Part shown: in pieces, positions 12,721 through 21,135 of the stretch
Layout: the number at the start of each line of letters is the position of its first letter
Numbering within the stretch: position 1 is the stretch's first letter
Position numbers and translations under genes: made by a program
Origin: Chamaelirium japonicum
Lineage: Eukaryota; Streptophyta; Magnoliopsida; Liliales; Melanthiaceae
Direction: 5' to 3'
NCBI GenBank assembly: GCA_947650365.1
Contig: OX393554.1
Coordinates: 40,659,471 to 40,723,470 of the forward strand
DNA: 64,000 nt
Notes under the pieces: generated by a model
What the model was told of the DNA's origin: nothing
Database searches by the model: none
What the model saw: only the letters and a program-made list of their open reading frames with translations

Positions 12721-13234
12721 TTGATCATAGCATCCCTCATACAAAAGATTAGGTAGCAAGGGGAGCTTAGTTAGTCGTTTAGATGGAGAATTCACCAAAC
12801 CCTTCCATGGATTGGATATTCCATCGTTTTAAATATATGGTAATTTGTGATGCCCCCAATAGATAAAGATTATAAATCTTCAGGAGCGTTATTTGTAGTT
12901 TCTTATACCTCATATGTTGTATTTTAAAAGGTGATATATGACATCGTAAATATCGAAGGATTTACATGATCTCCTTTAAGATCATTCCCAAAGTCACAAA
13001 TCTTGTGCCCCCTCAAAATTGGTTGTGAGGGGGAGGGGACAACGGATATATGAAGACACGGATCTCCCACCCCTAGTCGATGTGGGGATATCCGCTCAGC
13101 ACCCGCCCTCACGCAGAGCAAGTTTCAATAGGGACTTACCCGCACGTAGGGAGAGGCTTCAACAGGGAGAAAAGAGGGTGTGACGGGAGCACACAAGAGG
13201 AGACAGAGTGTGGCTTGCTCTGATACCAAGTCAC

Positions 13235-13374
13235 TGTTAATGTATATAGATGGGTCGGGTTACTTGTACAGTCGGGTCGGGTTGTATGGTCATACATGTA
13301 CATATATATTGGGCTTGAGTCCCTCAATAGAGATCATTCCATTCTCTCCAAACCCTAGTCTTCATCTCCTAACA
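13235..13374 (+). repeat. 5' LTR of the copia element
   Basis: 140 bp, identical to the 3' copy. It holds a GGGTCGGGTTACTTG / GTCGGGTCGGGTTG repeat pair and CATACATGTACATATATATT, a possible TATA region. It lies inside the TRIM element. Confidence 0.95.
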
Positions 13375-13388
13375 TGGTATCAGAGCTC
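13375..13388 (+). other. Primer-binding site (initiator tRNA-Met type)
   Basis: TGGTATCAGAGCTC directly follows the 5' LTR, as in most plant copia elements. Confidence 0.9.
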
Positions 13389-13429
13389 TAGGGTTCTCTC
13401 GTGCGACGACGGCGACGACGGCAGCCCCT

Positions 13430-14110
13430 CCTCCGGCCTCCCTCCACCCGGCAGCCCTCCCCTCCGGCTTTTCCTCCGCCCGGCAGCCCCTCCCCTTCAC
13501 CCGGCAGTCACCTCCGGCCACTCCTTCATCCGACAGCCCCCCCTCCGGCCCCATCTACACCCCGCAGGCCCCCCCTCCGCCTCCCTCCACCCGGCAGCCC
13601 CCCCTCCGGCCCCATCTGCACTCCGCAGGCCCCCCCTCCGCCTCCCTCCACCCGGCAGCCCCCCCTCCGGCCCCATCTGCACCCCGCAGGCCCCCCCCCC
13701 TCCGCCTCCCTCCACCCGGCAGGCCCCCCTCCGCCCCATCTGCACTCCGCAGGCCCCCCCTTCGCCTCCCTCCACCTGGCAGCCCCCCCCTCCGACCTCA
13801 TCTGCACCCCGCAGGCCCCCCCCTCCGCCTTCCTCCACCCGGCAGCCCCCCCTTCCGGCCCCACCTGCACCCCGCCGGCCCCCCATCCGCCTTCCTCCAC
13901 CAGGCAGCCCCCCCCTCCAGCCCTATCTGCACCCCGCAGGCCCCCCCTCCGCCTCCCTCCACCCGGCAGCCCCCCCTCCGGCCCCATCTGCACCCCGCAG
14001 GCCCCCCCCCCCCCCTCCGCCTCCCTCCACCCGGCAGGCCCCCCCTCCGCCCCCTCCTGCACCCCCCTGAAGCCCCACCGCCCCCTCCTGCGCCCCCCCT
14101 GAAGCCCCAC
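13430..14110 (+). repeat. GC-rich proline-coding minisatellite in the copia leader
   Basis: A unit of about 61 bp with the core CATCTGCACCCCGCAGGCCC recurs at about 13551, 13611, 13672, 13735, 13797, 13858, 13919 and 13979, with partial units on either side. It is extremely C-rich on the plus strand. It reads as Pro/Ala/Ser-rich peptide in more than one frame and as Gly-rich on the other strand, so open frames here are composition effects. Confidence 0.9.
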
Positions 14111-14182
14111 CGCCCCCCTTTCTCCTCTGTACGGACTGCCTTAGACCTCCCTTGTGCCGGCTCGCCCCCGTACTTCAGGGGT

Positions 14183-17100
14183 ATGGCTTCCTACAGCATC
14201 TCTCGGCTCCCATACTGCCTGCACACAGTCGCTGATCGTCGAGTCCCTCAGTCTCCTCGTTTTGATGGTATTCTCGAGCCACGTCCCTCCACCACGTTCG
14301 TCGATTGTGGACGTCGTCAGGGTCCCCTCCGCCATGATGGCGAGACTGCTGCTGCTGCTGATCTCCCTACTCCAGCACCACCTGCCACCACTCCTGCTCC
14401 GTCTCGGTCTTACTCCGACCGCCTCCAGCACTTTGAGGAGTTACTGTTGCGATACCTCGCTTCTACCAGCTCTCCGTCAGCTCACAGTCTTTCTGCCACT
14501 CCGGATACTTCTGCTCAGTCTCGGTCTTACTCCGACCGCCTCCAGCGCTTTGAGGAGTTACTGTTGCGATACCTCGCCTCTACCAGCTCTCCGCCAGCTC
14601 ACAGTCTTTCTGCCACTCCGGGTACTACTGCTCCATGGATCTTCGACTCGGGTGCCTCCTGCCACCTTACCTCCGATCCTTCTGTCCTCACGGACTGTAG
14701 CCCTGCTCCTACCCACATGGGGATTCACACTGCTGATGGGACTCGTCTACCCATTTCGCAGTGTGGATCCATCACCCCTGCCTCGGATCCCACTGGTCGC
14801 CTAACCTTACCTCGTGTTCACCTTGCTCCCCGCTTAAACATTAACTTAATATCTGTTAGTTCTCTTTGTGACTCGGGCCTGATCGTTTCATTTACTTCTT
14901 CTTCTTGTTCTGTGCAGGATCCGCGGACGGGTCAGAGAGTTGGGCTGGGTCGTCGAGCAGGGGGACTCTATCAGTTGGATCACCTTCAGGTTCCCACTTC
15001 CACTCCGTCGGCTCTGTCTGTTACCTCTGATGCCGATTTGTGGCACAGAAGGTTAGGTCACATATCCAGTGATCGACTCCAAAGCGTTTTTCGCTCTGGC
15101 GCTTTGGGTCGGGTGTCCTCCCCTCTCTCTGTCTGCACTGGGTGTCGATTAGCCAAACACCTTGCTCTTCCTTTTTCTACTAGTGTTTCCCGTTCCAGCG
15201 CCCCTTTTGATCTCGTGCACTCTGACGTGTGGGGTCCTGCTCCAGTTGCCTCTTTTACTGGTTTTTTGTATTATGTGAGCTTCATAGATGATTACTCCCG
15301 CTGCACCTGGGTCTATCTCATGCGTCGCCGCTCCGAGATTCCTCATATTTACAGGACCTTCACTACTATGCTTCACACCCAGTTTGGTCGGCGCATTAAG
15401 ACTTTTCGGTCTGATTGTGCCCAGGAGTATCTCTCCTCTGAGATGCGTGAGATCCTTCAGACTCACGGCACTCTTCACCAACAGTCGTGTCCCCATACCC
15501 ATGAACAAAACGGAGTCGCCGAGCGCAAACATCGCCATGTCCTCGAGACAGCACGAGCTCTACTTCTGTCTGCTTCTGTTCCACATTCCTACTGGGCTGA
15601 AGCTGTCCTGACCGCTGTTCACCTCATCAATATCACTCCGTCCTCATCCCTCTCGGGTGTTTCCCCGTACGAGCGGCTTTACTCCACATCTCCTGACTAC
15701 TCTCTTCTTCGTACCTTTGGGTGCACGTGTTTCGTCCTCCTCCCTCCCCATGAGCGCACCAAACTCTCTGCTAGGTCTGTTAGGTGTGTTCACTTAGGAC
15801 TCAGTCGGGAGCACAAGGGCTATCGGTGCTACGATCCCTTAGCTCGTCGGATCCGTATCTCTCGCCACGTCTCCTTTGTAGAGGATGTCCCGTACTTTTC
15901 CACTGAGTCCCGGGATCTTCCCTCACCACTTACGTCCTCTTCTACGTCGTTACCCTTCTCTCCTGTGTCACCCTCCTCACCTTCATCACATCTCCACATT
16001 CCCGTTCTACCCCCGTTTTCTGTTGCTCCACCCACGCCTACTCCACCTCCATCTTCCCCGCCACCTCCACCACCACTACCACCACCACCACCACCTCCTC
16101 AGTCTCCCTCGCCACCTCCACCACCACCCGTTACTCGTGTCTATGTTCGTCGGTCTGCAGCTCCTCCTCCAGAGTCGATTCCCACTGGTACTCCCTCGCC
16201 TGATGCTGTTGCCCCCTCCTCCCCGGTCGTGGATCCTGCTCCTGTTCGGCGCTACCCGGCGCGCGAACATCACCCTCCTGACAGATATGACTACTCTCCT
16301 GACAGGTTTGGCTACTCTGCCTTTCCCTCTGACTCTCCTGACTCCTCTGGCTACTCTGCCAGTGCCTCCTATTCACCTTCTTTTCAGGCCTTCCTTACTG
16401 CTATACACACCCATCGGGAGCCCCAATCGTACCGTGAGGCAGCGTTACATCCAGAGTGGCGGCAGGCCATGTCAGTTGAGCTTGAGGCTTTTCAGCGGAC
16501 CCAGACATGGGATTTGGTGCCTTGTCCCTCAGGTGTGGTGCCTGTTAGCTGCAAGTGGATATTCAAGGTCAAGACTCGACCTGACGGATCCATTGAGCGG
16601 CACAAGGCTCGCCTCGTTGCTCGTGGCTTCTCCCAGGAGTATGGGATTGACTACGAGGAGACGTTTGCTCCTGTTGCTCGGATGACTACTGTGCGCACCC
16701 TCTTAGCTGTGGCAGCTGCTCGAGGGTGGCCTCTCCATCAGATGGATGTCACCAATGCGTTTCTCCACGGTGATCTCTCCGAGGAAGTCTACATGGCTCC
16801 TCCTCCGGGCACTCCAGTTCCTCCAGGGCACGTGTGTCGGTTGCGCCGAGCCATCTATGGGCTCAAGCAGGCCCCTCGTGCCTGGTTTGAGCGATTTCGC
16901 AGTGCAGTTCTGGCCGCCGGTTTTGTTGAGCGTCACTCCGATTATGCCTTGTTCACTCGCTCCTCCAGTCAGGGCATTGCAGTTCTTCTCCTCTATGTGG
17001 ATGATATGATCATCACTGGGGATGACAGTGCCACCATCGCCTCTCTCCAGCGGCACCTCCAGAGTCAGTTTGAGATGAAGGATCTGGGATCTCTTCGCTA

Positions 17101-17941
17101 CTTTTTGGGCCTTGAGATTGCCCGGTCAGCCCGTGGTCTGTTGGTCTCCCAGCAGAAGTACATCTCCGACATCCTTGCTGATGCTGCTCTTACTGACACA
17201 CGCACTGCTGATACACCCATGGAGCTCAATTTGAAGCTTCTCGCTACAGACGGTGAACCGCTCCAGGATGTCTCCCGCTACCAGAGGCTGGTTGGGATGC
17301 TCGTCTACCTCACTATGACCCGGCCAGACATTGCTCATGCTGTTGGCATTGTCAGTCAGTTTGTTCAGGCTCCACGCTCAGTTCACTATGCAGCTGTCCT
17401 TCGGATTCTCCGCTACCTCCGAGGCACTATCACCCGTTCACTCCTGTTTCCCTCCACATCTCCGTTGGTGCTGCGTGCCTACTCTGATGCAGATTGGGCA
17501 GGAGATGTAGTCACTCGTCGCTCTACTACAGGATACTGTGTGTTTCTGGGTGATTCGCTCATTTCGTGGCGCAGCAAGAAACAGGAGTCTGTTGCTCGCT
17601 CCAGCACCGAAGCCGAATACAGGGCTATGGCTTCCACCACCGCAGAGATTGTCTGGCTTCGCCGCCTTCTGCTTGACTTGGGAGTTGTGATATCCGGGCC
17701 CACGCCTCTCTTCTGTGACAACCGGAGTGCTATTCAGATTGCTAGCAACCCGGTCTTCCACGAGCGAACAAAACATATCGAGGTTGATTGTCATTATGTT
17801 CGCCAGGCGTTTCTCGACCACACCATCTCCTTGCCATTCATTTCGTCATCGGAGCAGACTGCTGATTTTCTGACGAAGGCCCTTACGATTGCTCGCTTCC
17901 GACACTTTATCGGCAAACTCTCGGTTCATGATCCACCGTGA
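14183..17941 (+). CDS. Ty1/copia pol polyprotein
   Basis: Continuous frame of 1252 codons. From about residue 151 is the protease motif DSGASCHLTSD. Around 285-330 is the integrase HHCC domain (LWHRRLGH...CTGCRLAKH), then the integrase core (DLVHSDVWGP, FIDDYSRCTWVYLM) and an ERKHRHVLE stretch near 445. A proline-rich linker sits near 610-660. Reverse transcriptase starts near 790 (WIFKVKTRPDGS), with the catalytic LLYVDDMIITGDD near 936. RNase H follows (YSDADWAGD near 1100, SSTEAEYRA). The N-terminal 150 residues hold a tandem repeat of SRSYSDRLQxFEELLLRYLA. The true start codon is uncertain because such elements make one polyprotein; the coordinates give the first Met of the frame. Confidence 0.92.
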   Translation: MASYSISRLPYCLHTVADRRVPQSPRFDGILEPRPSTTFVDCGRRQGPLRHDGETAAAADLPTPAPPATTPAPSRSYSDRLQHFEELLLRYLASTSSPSAHSLSATPDTSAQSRSYSDRLQRFEELLLRYLASTSSPPAHSLSATPGTTAPWIFDSGASCHLTSDPSVLTDCSPAPTHMGIHTADGTRLPISQCGSITPASDPTGRLTLPRVHLAPRLNINLISVSSLCDSGLIVSFTSSSCSVQDPRTGQRVGLGRRAGGLYQLDHLQVPTSTPSALSVTSDADLWHRRLGHISSDRLQSVFRSGALGRVSSPLSVCTGCRLAKHLALPFSTSVSRSSAPFDLVHSDVWGPAPVASFTGFLYYVSFIDDYSRCTWVYLMRRRSEIPHIYRTFTTMLHTQFGRRIKTFRSDCAQEYLSSEMREILQTHGTLHQQSCPHTHEQNGVAERKHRHVLETARALLLSASVPHSYWAEAVLTAVHLINITPSSSLSGVSPYERLYSTSPDYSLLRTFGCTCFVLLPPHERTKLSARSVRCVHLGLSREHKGYRCYDPLARRIRISRHVSFVEDVPYFSTESRDLPSPLTSSSTSLPFSPVSPSSPSSHLHIPVLPPFSVAPPTPTPPPSSPPPPPPLPPPPPPPQSPSPPPPPPVTRVYVRRSAAPPPESIPTGTPSPDAVAPSSPVVDPAPVRRYPAREHHPPDRYDYSPDRFGYSAFPSDSPDSSGYSASASYSPSFQAFLTAIHTHREPQSYREAALHPEWRQAMSVELEAFQRTQTWDLVPCPSGVVPVSCKWIFKVKTRPDGSIERHKARLVARGFSQEYGIDYEETFAPVARMTTVRTLLAVAAARGWPLHQMDVTNAFLHGDLSEEVYMAPPPGTPVPPGHVCRLRRAIYGLKQAPRAWFERFRSAVLAAGFVERHSDYALFTRSSSQGIAVLLLYVDDMIITGDDSATIASLQRHLQSQFEMKDLGSLRYFLGLEIARSARGLLVSQQKYISDILADAALTDTRTADTPMELNLKLLATDGEPLQDVSRYQRLVGMLVYLTMTRPDIAHAVGIVSQFVQAPRSVHYAAVLRILRYLRGTITRSLLFPSTSPLVLRAYSDADWAGDVVTRRSTTGYCVFLGDSLISWRSKKQESVARSSTEAEYRAMASTTAEIVWLRRLLLDLGVVISGPTPLFCDNRSAIQIASNPVFHERTKHIEVDCHYVRQAFLDHTISLPFISSSEQTADFLTKALTIARFRHFIGKLSVHDPP

Positions 17942-17954
17942 GTTTGAGGGGGAG
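17940..17954 (+). other. Polypurine tract of the copia element
   Basis: GAGTTTGAGGGGGAG lies immediately before the 3' LTR, the usual priming site for second-strand synthesis. Confidence 0.9.
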
Positions 17955-18094
17955 TGTTAATGTATATAGATGGGTCGGGTTACTTGTACAGTCGGGTCGG
18001 GTTGTATGGTCATACATGTACATATATATTGGGCTTGAGTCCCTCAATAGAGATCATTCCATTCTCTCCAAACCCTAGTCTTCATCTCCTAACA
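17955..18094 (+). repeat. 3' LTR of the copia element
   Basis: 140 bp, base-for-base identical to the 5' LTR by eye. Confidence 0.95.
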
Positions 18095-18320
18095 GTCACT
18101 AATCATGTGCCCCCTTAAAACCGATTGTGTGGGGGAGGGGGAAACAAGTATATGAAGACATGGATTTCCCACCCCTAATTAATGTGGGAATATCCGTTCA
18201 ACAACCAAAATATATGAGCAGTGAGAGGAGACGGAATGTGAAAGAAGTCACAAAGAATGATCTTAATGGAGTTTTTGTAATCCCTATCTATATAGCATAT
18301 GATAGATCACCTCATAAGAT

Positions 18321-19352
18321 GGTCAAGATATCATATACATGGATCTAAATGATAAATCGTGCTCCCATCTTGCCACCAAAGTTTTCTACAAGAAGAATGC
18401 TTCAATAATGCTATCCATGTATAGCATGCACCGACTTCAAACGCTCATTAAGGATTTTTTCTGTTGAATGACTAAGATTCGCATTATGATTGACATGAAT
18501 CAACCCAAATCAGAGAAATAAATGTCTTTTGACATGCATAGTAGTAACATAACGAAATATATGGACAACAAACTTCAAAAAGCATAGTTACTAGCTCTGG
18601 AAAATACTATAATCCTGGTGTTGCTTAGCTTATTTAGGATTGTAATTGGTAAATATTAGGTCTGTGTGAGTTTACAAATTCTTCACTGTCCTTTTAAACC
18701 ATTGCCTCGACCCCCTAATGTTCCAAGAAATCATATTAGTCAATCATGCATGTTATCTCTCTCCATTTTTTTCCTTTTGTCACTCTGAGATGGTTTCATG
18801 TCCTCTTTAATCTTTATCTTTTACCAAGACAATCGTCCCTTCACCCTAATCATTGGAAGTAATGATTCCCTTCGTGTGTCTTACCCAATGGAAGACCTAT
18901 CATGTATGAAATATCAAATATTGACCATATGTTTTGACTGGTCTAGGTATTTCTACATTAAAGGTATAACTATCCTCAGTGACATGTACATAGACTTCTT
19001 AATAATAACATTTACAGTAAGGGATCTTGTCTCCAAAAGTAAATATCCCTCTATACACCTCAAGAATCAATCAAGCAGAAAACGAATGGTAGTTCTAATG
19101 TCTGTGTGAGCATGCAACACCCCCACCTTATCTAAATAATCAAACTTTCGACTGTAAATGTTCTTGGTCTGAATGACTAAGTAAAATCCACATTTATACT
19201 TGAAGAAAATCAGAACAAGTTGAACAAATGAAGGCCCTTCAACAGGAGACAAGTGATTTTACTAAAGATATTGATAAAACAAACTTGGGCAACAAGTATA
19301 CAAGCATAACCACCTGAAGCACCTGCTAAGATACTAAACCCCATGTCCAGGT

Positions 19353-19355
<3 letters not shown>
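18321..19355. other. Intron 1, nothing recognised
   Basis: About 1 kb of AT-rich intron DNA with no repeat, RNA gene or credible coding frame. Confidence 0.5.

Positions 19356-19357
<2 letters not shown>

Positions 19358-19432
<75 letters not shown>
19358..19432. repeat. (AG)n microsatellite
   Basis: About 75 bp of AG repeats in intron 1. The rest of the intron up to the exon 1 donor is unique apart from a short (CA)n at about 19697-19717. Confidence 0.96.
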
Positions 19433-19433
<1 letters not shown>

Positions 19434-19854
19434 AGGTTCCCTCAAAAATTCAGACAAGCTAAGTATTTTTGAAACAACACAAACAACATACCGAACAGAT
19501 TTTCCCTCTCATCAAAGAAATCGGAACCATATCCAAAATTATCAGATTTTCCACTGAAGCAGTCAAGAAAACCTTATTCCAAGGAAAACCCATTACAACA
19601 AAAAGCATCATCCGCATTTTAAATTACGAAAATAGACTTCAGATACAGATAAAAGGTTGATGAACAGCAGAGAAGAAAAAGAAAAAGGAACAAAAACACA
19701 CACACACACACACACAACCCCCAAGCAAGGATCCCTCAGAAATGAATAAAAACATGCAGACCTCCAACGAAATAAGCAACAGAGCTTCCATTCAAAGAAA
19801 ACCCATGACGGGAAAGGCAAATTTGGGTCGGACAGAGGAAGAGCTCCCACTCAC

Positions 19855-19953
19855 CCTGATTCTTGTGGCCTCTGCAGCGAAAGCCAGCGCGGCAGAGAGG
19901 AGACCCAGAAGTCCCACTGCAACACACACCACAACCACCTTCCTCTCCATCAT
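19855..19953 (-). CDS. DUF1218 family membrane protein, exon 1 (N-terminal)
   Basis: First coding exon, 99 nt, residues 1-33, ending on a whole codon at ATCAGG/GTGAGT. It encodes MMERKVVVVCVAVGLLGLLS and the rest of a hydrophobic helix, then AAEATRIR, the N-terminus typical of DUF1218 proteins: a signal-anchor-like first membrane segment. Two ATGs are adjacent (19951-19953 and 19948-19950). I took the first; family members usually start at the second (MERK), so the protein may be 206 residues. A CT/GA-rich leader lies just upstream, and a TATA-like box is 170 bp upstream. Confidence 0.85.
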
Positions 19954-19970
19954 CCGCCTGCCTGCCCCCC

Positions 19971-19993
19971 TCTCTCTCTCTCTCTCTCTCTCT
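19971..19993. repeat. (CT)n tract in the 5' leader
   Basis: TC repeats, GA on the mRNA strand, about 20 bp upstream of the start codon of the DUF1218 gene. GA/CT tracts in 5' leaders are common in plants. Confidence 0.85.
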
Positions 19994-20123
19994 AGCTTGA
20001 GGACACTGTTCTTTTTTTTTTTTTGGAGCCGAGGATACTGTTCTTTCAGTGGTAGGAAAGGACCTATTTGTTGGATTCCCATGTCAATCCGTGTCATTGT
20101 ACAAAGCTGTGAACCGGAACAAC

Positions 20124-20131
20124 TTTATATA
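20124..20131 (-). promoter_or_regulatory. Candidate TATA box of the DUF1218 gene
   Basis: TATATAAA on the minus strand, within GGTATATAAAGTT. It would put the transcript start near 20095-20100 and give a 5' leader of about 145 nt. The match and spacing are good; no expression data. Confidence 0.55.
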
Positions 20132-20300
20132 CCAGCTTTATCAATAGAGTGATGCTTTTCTTAAAGTGAGGTTTCCATTTTCGTATTTGATAATGAAAAA
20201 CCTTAATCAAATCTCCATGCACGCCAGGACAGCTATTCCGCTTTATTCCATCTCTCTTGGGTGTTAATTTATTAATTTATTTATTTTTAACATTAGTGGG

Positions 20301-21135
20301 TGTCGCGAAACCTTCTAACGAACCCACTTTGGCCTCGAACTAATTCCTTCGAAAATACGCACCGACCCACTCGGAAGTTTCCCTAGGCACTTCTAGCTAA
20401 CTTGAGAGGGAGAGGAATTTATTACAGATCTTGCTAGACGATACCAGATAAACAATTTGATACCGATTCGTTATGACCACGATGGGTCCATAAAGATCAA
20501 TCGCACAAACGATCATCTGCCGGATCGAAATACGGAATAAGCAATCTAACACATGTAGAGAAATAGGAAAAACAAAAATGAAACAACCACAAAGCAATCA
20601 CATAGGGGACACGAGAGATTTACGTGAAAATCCTTGCGGGAGAAAACGATTGGACGATCCACTATAATGAAGAACTAAACAGAGTTACAAGCAACACTCA
20701 ACTTTAACGAGATAAACTCCCTTCGCCGAAAGCACCTCCTTCTTTCTTCAATCCCTCGCTAAGCCTCTCCAGACCCCCCTAAAAGAAAACAATGTTTCAT
20801 CATCAATTCTAAAACCATAGACCCTCTTATATATTGAGGGTATAGGTATACACAAGCTCTATCCCGAAATTCCCATCCGACGAACAAAAACAAAGTCCTA
20901 AACGTGTCGGGATTGACCTGACCACTCGGCCAGAACAGATCGTGCGCTCGAGCAACTAGAGTTGTCGCCCAAGCAATAAAGGACACGATGGTTTTTTCTA
21001 GAAACTCGGGTATATTGTGTGCACGATCTATACAGGTTGTGCGCACGACACCTGGACATATCGTGTGCAAGACCTGACAAGATCATGTGGGTGACCTGAT
21101 CTGGGAGGAGGGTTTGAATCGAGCCATCTTCAATA
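20301..21135 (-). mobile_element. Old copia LTR (3' LTR of the remnant at 21136-23520)
   Basis: About 835 bp. On the minus strand it follows a purine tract (CCAAGGTGGAGATTA, about 21134-21148) and ends GGTTTCGCGACA at 20301. The start is a degraded TGTTGAAGATGG-like sequence. Aged and broken; boundaries are good to a few bases. Confidence 0.55.

Larger units (their letters stand above)
13235..18094 (+). mobile_element. Ty1/copia LTR retrotransposon, 4.86 kb, very young
   Basis: Identical 140 bp LTRs at 13235-13374 and 17955-18094, both TGTTAATG...CCTAACA, with a perfect 5 bp target duplication GTCAC (13230-13234 and 18095-18099). The primer-binding site TGGTATCAGAGCT begins at 13375 and the polypurine tract GAGTTTGAGGGGGAG ends at 17954. 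Protease, integrase, reverse transcriptase and RNase H lie in that order, as in copia, and the pol frame looks whole. I recognise no gag domain; the leader is filled by a proline-coding minisatellite. The short LTRs and size recall the Ale/Retrofit group (inference). Identical LTRs indicate very recent insertion. Confidence 0.93.
12992..18203 (-). mobile_element. TRIM element, split by a copia insertion
   Basis: Two direct repeats of about 110 bp (12992-13101; and 13229-13234 plus 18100-18203) start TG(C/T)TGA(G/A)CGG on the minus strand. They flank a 127 bp interior with no coding capacity. Directly beside one repeat is TGGTATCAGAGC (minus strand, 13217-13228), the usual primer-binding site for initiator tRNA-Met. 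A purine-rich stretch borders the other repeat. The flanks CCCAA/ACCAA are a plausible 5 bp target duplication with one mismatch. Without the copia insert the element is about 350 bp, the TRIM size class. The two repeats have clearly diverged, so it is much older than the copia inside it. Confidence 0.65.
9134..19854 (-). other. Intron 1 of the DUF1218 gene (10.7 kb)
   Basis: Minus-strand donor ATCAGG/GTGAGT at 19854 and acceptor TTGCAG at 9134. Most of the length is inserted DNA: a LINE with a hAT element inside it (9254-11687), an inverted-repeat cassette (about 12001-12720), and a TRIM carrying a copia insertion (12992-18203). Confidence 0.8.
4258..19953 (-). other. DUF1218 (VCC/MWL-like) gene, full three-exon span
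   Basis: Exons at 19855-19953, 8931-9133 and 4258-4579 sum to 624 nt: 207 codons plus stop, in one consistent frame with GT-AG introns. Residues 1-32 form a signal-anchor-like helix (about 6-27), followed by three more hydrophobic segments (about 52-73, 91-113 and 137-160). Conserved Cys residues include the CICCKK motif near 76-81 and CYVVK near 132. This four-helix layout is that of the plant DUF1218 family (PF06749), which includes Arabidopsis VCC/DEAL and MWL proteins linked to leaf-vein patterning, bilateral leaf growth and wall lignin (established knowledge). Which of these this gene matches cannot be told. The exons look intact and uninterrupted, so the gene is probably functional despite introns of 10.7 and 4.4 kb full of mobile DNA. 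Expression is untested. Confidence 0.85.

Noticed and set aside
13369-14110. Gly-rich minus-strand and Pro-rich plus-strand open frames as genes
   Set aside because: They come from the C-rich minisatellite in the copia leader and are open in several frames at once through base composition.
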